A DNA stretch of 27,940 nt from positions 1-27,940 of the IMG/VR virus record IMGVR_UViG_3300037502_002127; one strand, 5' to 3'. How positions within the stretch are numbered: the first letter of the stretch is position 1; every line of letters begins with the position of its first letter. A model generated the notes under the pieces. The model did not search any database. It was not told the origin of the DNA and was given only the letters and a program-made list of their open reading frames with translations. Source of the stretch: a virus. Below are positions 22,269 to 27,940 of the stretch, one piece after another. Position numbers and translations under genes: made by a program.

Positions 22269-24844
22269 TAATTTTGCCCTGTAATTACTGAAAGTGTTCC
22301 GCTGCCTGTGTTAACAATATGCAATGGATTTGTTGCGGTAGGAGTTGCTATTATATTAAAATTTGATGTTCCTACGTTTGCTTGCCAGCTAATTTGTTCA
22401 GTTGTTTTACTAAGCAATTCTCCCAAATGCTTTAAGAAAAATAATATTAAATCCTGTGACTCTATTTGATTAGTAAAACTATCATAACTTGTTGCAAAAA
22501 ATTCTCTATATTCTTGGAATGCGTGAGTCAAATCTATTTGTTTAGCACCACCTCCTATAACTATATTTGATACTATATCTCCTACAGGTGCCAAACCGTC
22601 TTTGCTTATTAGAGCAGTTATACCAGCAGCTAATAGATTGCCTTTTAGGAATGAATTAGCTGATGTTAAATCAATGAAAGTTCCACCTGAATTTAATTCT
22701 AGGACAACTTGAGTAGAATTATATAATAACGAATTTAAGTTTGGATCTACAACTATACCTATACTAGGAGCATTAGTTAATATTGTGTTTACAGCACTTG
22801 CGTAATTGCGTTTACTTATTACATTTGAGTTAGTTGTGCTTGCTACATACACAATATCTACACTGTCTACAGCGACAATAATGTCTGGATTTGACAGACT
22901 ATGGCTAAAACTAAACTCACTACTATTTGTGTATTGGCTACCACTAAATCTTGTTAGACAAGAAACACTCCCAGATGACAAGGAAATAAATAGTTTAAGT
23001 TGGCTGTATGCTATTCCTAGAACAGAAGAAGCATTGTTAAAAGACGACTCTAAACTAGGAGCTGTTGTAGTCGTAGCAGAATAGATATTAACATCATTTT
23101 GCAGTGCAACAAAAAATCTATTATCAGCAGCTAATACTTGGGCAGCTAGAGGAACAGTCAATCCAGTAACACTATAAATTAGTAATGGAGATAAAAATCC
23201 TCTTGGGTTAGTTGTGTCATCCGTGATGTTCCATACGGTAAAACCTGAGGAATTAGTAATTATTAACCTATCTTGCAGAACACTGTTGACAGTGACAGAA
23301 GAAAAAGCCAAATCTATTGCATTAGAACTGTTGGTGAGGAAACTATCAATAATATCTCCAGTGCTTCCATTGATTGCTAAAATAGCATTACTTATGGTAG
23401 TTGCTACGTACAAAATATCGTATTTTTGTACATATAATATATTCCTAGCGTTGCAATCTACTGTTTTAATTAAAGTTTGTAATGTAGTTGAGATAAATGA
23501 TATTTTGCCTGATAGTGAATCAACAACATAAAGTAAATTCTGACTATCATATTGTTCTTGTACAGTAGGTTCTAATTTTATAGTAGATGAATTAGATTCA
23601 TTAAGTCTATATCTTCTAATTGTTAATTCTGTAGGAACATTAGCTGTAGCTGTTAGATATTTTGGAAAATGTCTAGTGTAGTTTCTTTTTTCATTTAAAG
23701 AATCTTTAGTTAATAATCCAAATATAAAAGACTCCTTGAAAGGAATTAATTCTTTAAATTGTCCAGCAGCAGAAAACATTTTTATTACTGCTGTACTCGC
23801 CCCTACTCTAGTGACTGACGTTCCATATTTACTTAACTTACTAACGCCTGAAATTAATGGGGTTGTAGAGTGAAAAAAAGTTAAAGGAAGTGCTGATGCG
23901 TTCCTTTCTGGGAATTGATTCAATGTATCTGAAATGCCTATTTTATGGAACATTGTCCATGTATGTCTTCCCGCTCGTTTATCAGGAATATAAGCATAAA
24001 ACTTAACAGCACTGCCATCATAACTTCCTATTTCAATGGCAAACATTGTTACATAGGAAAAATCTATTACATGTCCAGATACTCCGCTACCATCTAATTT
24101 ATCAACAAATTCATTTCTATAAAAAACTTGATCTATAGTCTTATTGGGAGTTGTAATTCTAGAATCTGTATATCTTCTAACAACTTTAAAATTGTCTCCA
24201 GCGCCAGATCCGCTAATCTCGATAAACCAACCAGTTTCAGATGAATAAATTCCACATCTTGATAAACAGCTTTCGTTTTTATGCTCTCTTTTAAGTCCAA
24301 AAGAAACAAAAACATTGGCTGCTACATCACAGTCAAATACTTGCTTGGTGGCACAAGTAACATACCTTCTGGCGGTGCTGCCAATGTCATACTTAGAATC
24401 TATAATTAAATCAATTGCAGAATTATCGTAATCTTCATAAGAAATAATCCCTTCATATTTGTCTTGTATTGACTGACTTCCTATGTTCCAAACGCCTTTG
24501 TAATAAGGAAATAAATCATTACTGATAGCATTACCAGAAGTGGATGGCAATTCATTTTTCTTAATATCATTTCCGTCTACACTTCCATATTGTATTACCC
24601 AATCGTTAGGATCTATTCCATAAGAATGCGTGTCAGCAAATACTATTTGACGTTTATCTTCAATTGGATAACCAAAAATCGTTTCTTCAATTGGCTCTGG
24701 AAGTGGGATCGCTCTGTTAATTGTTACAAATGTGCCTTCTGTACTCAATACAGCAGGATAATGTTTTGGAGTGCTTGAAGGCTTAAGTCCTAAATCTTCA
24801 GGAGACTCTCCTAGATCTTCGGGTAAATGTACAAATTCTGGCAT
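22268..24844 (-). CDS. Large structural protein with probable beta-propeller (858 residues)
   Basis: The N-terminal half (about 40-330) shares its plan with the protein at 24844-26769: IFGYPIEDKRQ then YGID--W near residues 57-82, and further on KFYAYIP, a His-containing turn and IGISDTLNQF near 281-310. Residues about 430-720 contain repeated strands of the type LLYVVDSLSGKISFIS, ILYVATTISNAILAINGSTG and IVYVASTTNSNVISKRN. This is the pattern of YVTN/NHL-like beta-propellers, which bind proteins or sugars. The C-terminal 130 residues are helical (LTHAFQEYREFF, LILFFLKHLGELL) and then beta. The start region has a short tandem repeat PEDLGESPEDLG. The gene shares one base with both neighbours (TAATG). 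A virion component exposed to the host is likely; no enzyme motif is seen. Confidence 0.7.
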   Translation of the reverse strand: MPEFVHLPEDLGESPEDLGLKPSSTPKHYPAVLSTEGTFVTINRAIPLPEPIEETIFGYPIEDKRQIVFADTHSYGIDPNDWVIQYGSVDGNDIKKNELPSTSGNAISNDLFPYYKGVWNIGSQSIQDKYEGIISYEDYDNSAIDLIIDSKYDIGSTARRYVTCATKQVFDCDVAANVFVSFGLKREHKNESCLSRCGIYSSETGWFIEISGSGAGDNFKVVRRYTDSRITTPNKTIDQVFYRNEFVDKLDGSGVSGHVIDFSYVTMFAIEIGSYDGSAVKFYAYIPDKRAGRHTWTMFHKIGISDTLNQFPERNASALPLTFFHSTTPLISGVSKLSKYGTSVTRVGASTAVIKMFSAAGQFKELIPFKESFIFGLLTKDSLNEKRNYTRHFPKYLTATANVPTELTIRRYRLNESNSSTIKLEPTVQEQYDSQNLLYVVDSLSGKISFISTTLQTLIKTVDCNARNILYVQKYDILYVATTISNAILAINGSTGDIIDSFLTNSSNAIDLAFSSVTVNSVLQDRLIITNSSGFTVWNITDDTTNPRGFLSPLLIYSVTGLTVPLAAQVLAADNRFFVALQNDVNIYSATTTTAPSLESSFNNASSVLGIAYSQLKLFISLSSGSVSCLTRFSGSQYTNSSEFSFSHSLSNPDIIVAVDSVDIVYVASTTNSNVISKRNYASAVNTILTNAPSIGIVVDPNLNSLLYNSTQVVLELNSGGTFIDLTSANSFLKGNLLAAGITALISKDGLAPVGDIVSNIVIGGGAKQIDLTHAFQEYREFFATSYDSFTNQIESQDLILFFLKHLGELLSKTTEQISWQANVGTSNFNIIATPTATNPLHIVNTGSGTLSVITGQN

Positions 24845-26769
24845 TATTGTACTCCATAAACAAGACTACAAGAGACTATTGCATTTGTTGATGATACCAA
24901 ACTTCTTGCTATAACCATTAACGTGTCTCCAGCATTGTTAGGTGTAACATTCTCAGCGCGTCCTAATAACTCTCTTTGAGGATCGAAAATTTCTCTTAAA
25001 TCAAATTCAACACCTTGGTTATTGCCGCAGTAAAAAGCTCCTATTAATTTTTCTTGTCCAGTTATGCTGGTTGGATATCCGTTAGATACATTAATTGTTG
25101 TAGTAGTAAACTGTCCTTGACTAGCGCTTGCTACGGCAACTGGATCTAAATCACTATTTAATGTTTGGGCATACCATGTTGGGGTAGTATTAAAGTAACT
25201 ACTTGCAGCTAGTGCGTGAGAGCCTTTAACTAAATAAAATTCTGTGTTTTGTGTTGAACTGACATACAATTTAATAGGATACGCTCTTGATTTTTGCGGA
25301 CGTTGTGCATCAGCCGCAGCAACAGTACTGTTATACACAAATGGCTTTAGAGCTATTGCCAACATTGGAGTGTAGACGTTATTTGCCACTGTAATACCAG
25401 TTGCAGATGCTGATTCAATAGTTGCAGGACGTGGATCTCCTCCATCAATCCAAACAGATACTCCAAATCTGTCTAAAAATGCGCTGCCGTCAATAGTAGC
25501 ATTTGTTGCATTTGCTTTTTTACCAATTCTGTATGTAATTGGCATATCTGGATTAGACATACTCGGAGTGGGTAAAGTGTCTCCAATCCTAATTTCATGT
25601 CCTGTTACCCACCTTGTAGCACCATTGTATGGAGGATTTTGATCTGGAATATACATCAATCCTCTACCACCAGCTCCACCATACCAGCTTCTTTGTATAA
25701 GAAACATACAAAGATTTGAACGCTCATTGGCAAATATTGTTGTACTTGTGGTAATACTGCTTGTTAAATTTTGAGATAAAGTAACTGTTTGTCCAGTAAT
25801 ATCCGTAATATATGTATTGGCTGGAATAGCACTTCCGCGAATAGTCATTCCTACAGCCAAAGGAATTCCGCTAGGTACTGTTATACTACTACCACTACCG
25901 CTAGTAATATTAAATTGATAGCTATCTGAAATAAAAGATACTCGTCTTGCAGATTTTCCTCTTGTGCCATCAGTCGCTGGTGTTCCATCAGCGTTTCCAC
26001 CAGTATATCTATCCCTGTTAAAGCTAACAGATCTACTTGCGTCTAAGGTTGTAAAAGCTATTTCTTCCCATGTATTTGCATTTATATAAGAAGTATCTGT
26101 ACCTTGGCTACCAACCAAGTAAGCAGGACGGTACATTCTTGTTTGATTAACAAGTCTTCCTAAGTTAGTAGTACTTTCATACACGTCTCCTTGCACTGCG
26201 TTTATAGGAGTATTTTCTGGCATTGCTGAAGTACGCCTAAAAAATAGTAAATAGTTATACCAAGGAGTGTAATTTTCAACAGGACTTCCTTGTCTAGTCA
26301 ATACTCTCCATCCGTATCCATCGCTTTTAGTAAATTCTCCCCATTCAATTACACAATTTTCTATCACAGGCCCAATGCTACATTGGATAGCTTGTGATAT
26401 GGAGATTTGTTTACCAGGCTGGTATTTGTAAGCAAATTTGCTTTGATGAGTGGAAATTGAAGTATCTCCGCTTGTCCCAACTTTTATATTTACACAACTT
26501 CTAGATGGCAAATACGTTACACTGCCATTGTTCCCCCACACAGAAGAATCAATGCCATAGTTAGGTAGTTCTTGTAATAAAAATTGTCTTTGTTCTGTAA
26601 TAGGAAAACCAAACATTGATGCTTTTACATCACTAGGTATTGCAGCAGCATCCAATACATTTAACGCTGGTTGATCTGATGCTAATACAACAGATATTGA
26701 CTCTGATGCTTGTTTTCTTCCTGGTGTGATAGGAATACTTCTAGAAACTATGACTAAATCATCGCTCAT
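24844..26769 (-). CDS. Phage structural protein (641 residues)
   Basis: The N-terminal MFGFPITEQRQFLLQ with YGIDSSVW (about 51-79) and the segment WYGGAGGRGLMYIP followed by GHEIRIGDTLPTPSMSNPD (about 361-408) are of a type I associate with large structural proteins of tailed cyanophages. The same plan is seen in the 858-residue neighbour. Residues about 290-345 (SITVPSGIPLAVGMTIRG, then TVTLSQNLTSSITTS) look like the short beta module (I-V----l-vGm-v-G--ip---I--i-g--vtLS) common in phage fibre and baseplate-associated proteins. No signal peptide or enzyme motif is seen. Both ends share one base with adjacent genes (TAATG), so the proteins are probably made in fixed proportion. The location in the virion is not known from sequence. 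Confidence 0.7.
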   Translation of the reverse strand: MSDDLVIVSRSIPITPGRKQASESISVVLASDQPALNVLDAAAIPSDVKASMFGFPITEQRQFLLQELPNYGIDSSVWGNNGSVTYLPSRSCVNIKVGTSGDTSISTHQSKFAYKYQPGKQISISQAIQCSIGPVIENCVIEWGEFTKSDGYGWRVLTRQGSPVENYTPWYNYLLFFRRTSAMPENTPINAVQGDVYESTTNLGRLVNQTRMYRPAYLVGSQGTDTSYINANTWEEIAFTTLDASRSVSFNRDRYTGGNADGTPATDGTRGKSARRVSFISDSYQFNITSGSGSSITVPSGIPLAVGMTIRGSAIPANTYITDITGQTVTLSQNLTSSITTSTTIFANERSNLCMFLIQRSWYGGAGGRGLMYIPDQNPPYNGATRWVTGHEIRIGDTLPTPSMSNPDMPITYRIGKKANATNATIDGSAFLDRFGVSVWIDGGDPRPATIESASATGITVANNVYTPMLAIALKPFVYNSTVAAADAQRPQKSRAYPIKLYVSSTQNTEFYLVKGSHALAASSYFNTTPTWYAQTLNSDLDPVAVASASQGQFTTTTINVSNGYPTSITGQEKLIGAFYCGNNQGVEFDLREIFDPQRELLGRAENVTPNNAGDTLMVIARSLVSSTNAIVSCSLVYGVQ

Positions 26770-27878
26770 TATATATCACTCCAACTATCTGTAAATGTGC
26801 AATTGCCTTCCATGATTCTAATAGTAGTGTAACTATTTCCGCTATTAACCATAGCTAATATTTCGTAAGCATACTCTCCTGATTCTATATATCTAGTTGA
26901 TTCGCTATCTAACCTTAAACTAATAGTATTAAAAGGTATTGTAGAAAACGTTGCTTTAGAATAAGCAGGAATGGTTAAAGTTTCCACTGCTGACACAACA
27001 GAAATTGTTTGCCCCCCTGTATCTCCTATAAATCCTGGATATGTAGTACTTACTATGGCTCTACCAATATATTTCCATCCTTCTTCTCCTAAAGAGGCAA
27101 AATATAAAGAGCTGCCAACAGGTATTGGAGAAATCTCATCCTGTGGAGAAATAACAGGCAATGAAGTTGCTGTATTTGAATTTAAAGCAGTTTCTTGTCT
27201 AGCATAAATATTAGAGCTACTAATTCTAGCTGTAGTGCCTGCCAAGGAAGAAGATGGAGCTGCGGTTAATTGTATAGATGTTTGATTGGCTTGCACTAAA
27301 TTAGCTACTGTAACAACACCTACAACAGTTTGCCCATTCACAAAAACAAGCTGTGTGCCAGCAGGAACTTGAGACAATACATTTGATACAGTTATGCTGT
27401 TTCCTGATACTGCTGAGCAAGAAATTGTAAAATTTGTAGTAGCTGGGAAAAAATCAAACGCAGCTATTGATGCAGAACGATTGAATATTCTAGCTTCACT
27501 AACTGTTTTAGTTGCATTAGAACTTAAAACAAGTGTAGAATCGGTAACAACGTCTACTCTGGCATTTACAATAGCACCTTCAATAGTTACTTTGTCTCCA
27601 ACTCTAACAGGCAGCAAAGATAATATTTTACTCTTGTCAGCTGTAGCAGGATATGCCTTAATTTGTGCAGTTGGACTGTTGATTGTAGTAGATGCAGTAA
27701 ATCGTTTGACTAAATCAAAACCTGGAGATTTGCGTCTAATCTCTCCAAATATTAATGAATTTTGAAAATTCATGTTATAACTGCCTACTACAGTTAAATT
27801 AAATCTAGCTGTCTCACCTTTTTTAAGTAATAAATCTAATTTTTGTGTATTAAACTGAGGTTTAAATGGTTCAGTCAT
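26769..27878 (-). CDS. Structural protein with repeated beta modules (369 residues)
   Basis: A beta-rich, Ser/Thr-rich protein. The N-terminus (LDLLLKKGETARFNLTVVGS, then FGEIRRK) resembles the opening of phage baseplate- or fibre-associated proteins in which a short Ig-like domain follows a phrase like l-l-rGdt--f. Two or more modules of the kind VRVGDKVTIEG followed by TDSTLVLSSNAT (about 92-122), and ITVSNVLSQVPAGTQLVFVNG (about 161-181), follow the same design as the module in the 641-residue neighbour. There is no signal peptide or catalytic motif. The ATG at 27878 overlaps the end of the upstream HTH gene by 8 bases, and the stop shares one base with the next start. The exact virion role is not known. 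Confidence 0.65.
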   Translation of the reverse strand: MTEPFKPQFNTQKLDLLLKKGETARFNLTVVGSYNMNFQNSLIFGEIRRKSPGFDLVKRFTASTTINSPTAQIKAYPATADKSKILSLLPVRVGDKVTIEGAIVNARVDVVTDSTLVLSSNATKTVSEARIFNRSASIAAFDFFPATTNFTISCSAVSGNSITVSNVLSQVPAGTQLVFVNGQTVVGVVTVANLVQANQTSIQLTAAPSSSLAGTTARISSSNIYARQETALNSNTATSLPVISPQDEISPIPVGSSLYFASLGEEGWKYIGRAIVSTTYPGFIGDTGGQTISVVSAVETLTIPAYSKATFSTIPFNTISLRLDSESTRYIESGEYAYEILAMVNSGNSYTTIRIMEGNCTFTDSWSDI

Positions 27879-27940
27879 AATCTAATTCCAATAAATAAGA
27901 CGGACTAATTTCCAATACTTTAGCTATTTTTTTAATTAAG
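27871..27940 (-). CDS. C-terminal end of an XRE-family helix-turn-helix protein (partial)
   Basis: Only 22 codons and the TGA stop are inside the window; the rest lies to the right. The residues LIKKIAKVLEISPSYLLEL match the last helices of lambda-repressor-like (XRE/Cro) HTH domains, whose usual form is L--IAk-Lgvs--yLl. The gene reads straight into the structural operon: its stop overlaps the next ATG by 8 bases, so both are made from one message. A DNA-binding regulator at this place is unusual for a virion operon. The match is short, so the family call is tentative, but the frame is uninterrupted to the window edge. Confidence 0.55.
   Translation of the reverse strand, partial: LIKKIAKVLEISPSYLLELDYD

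Noticed and set aside
27394-27765. Plus-strand open frame of 123 codons opposite the 369-residue gene
   Set aside because: It is a mirror of a well-supported minus-strand gene, has no ribosome binding site, and its Val/Ala/Leu-rich product is typical of an antisense shadow. Similar frames at 23214-23531 and 22806-23084 were dropped for the same reason.
1-27940. tRNA genes, CRISPR array, integrase or transposon ends
   Set aside because: No cloverleaf with CCA-adjacent arms, regularly spaced repeats, recombinase motifs or flanking terminal repeats were found; gaps between genes are too short for most of these.

Overview
The window is a stretch of AT-rich tailed-bacteriophage (or prophage) DNA, probably from a phage of a cyanobacterium. 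The phage assignment rests on a recognisable terminase large subunit, portal protein, minor head protein and probable prohead protease, next to a viral replication/recombination set and a cluster of very long structural proteins. The cyanobacterial host is inferred from the style of the B12-dependent ribonucleotide reductase and from the N-terminus of the sliding clamp. No photosynthesis gene is present. No tRNA, rRNA, CRISPR array, integrase or transposase was seen, and no gap between genes exceeds 300 bases; the largest are 6103-6256 (154 bases) and 12592-12716 (125 bases).

Layout. (1) 1-2783, plus strand: the 3' part of a class II ribonucleotide reductase gene carrying a 382-residue intein, overlapped by a TPR protein and closed by a terminator. 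(2) 2870-4017: a DEDDh exonuclease, a ribbon-helix-helix protein and a small unknown protein, again closed by a terminator. (3) 4069-6155: a self-contained cassette of six overlapping or closely coupled small genes with its own promoter, candidate operator and terminator. Several of its products are paralogues of each other. (4) 6216-9932: the replication and recombination module (winged-helix initiator-like protein, DnaB-type helicase, zinc-ribbon protein, ERF-type annealing protein), ending in a strong terminator. (5) 9939-11051, minus strand: a complete bacterial-type sliding clamp gene, alone in reverse orientation. (6) 11086-15519, plus strand: the packaging and head module (TerL, then a promoter, portal, small protein, minor head protein, probable protease). 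(7) 15424-27940, minus strand: a convergent operon of large structural or adhesin-like proteins. It includes two tandem paralogues of about 770 residues, two proteins sharing an N-terminal architecture (one fused to a probable beta-propeller), and at the right edge the C-terminal end of an XRE-type HTH protein.

How it fits together. The reductase supplies dNTPs, and the initiator, helicase, clamp, exonuclease and annealing protein support replication and recombination of the phage genome. TerL and portal package it, and the minor head protein and protease help build and mature the head. The minus-strand products probably decorate the virion or bind the host surface. The points most worth attention are the small-gene paralogue cassette, the intein with an altered first LAGLIDADG motif, the 96-base tail-to-tail overlap between the head and fibre operons, the absence of a recognisable major capsid gene after the protease, and the duplicated adhesin-like genes. 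All functions are read from sequence motifs by eye; no database search was run.
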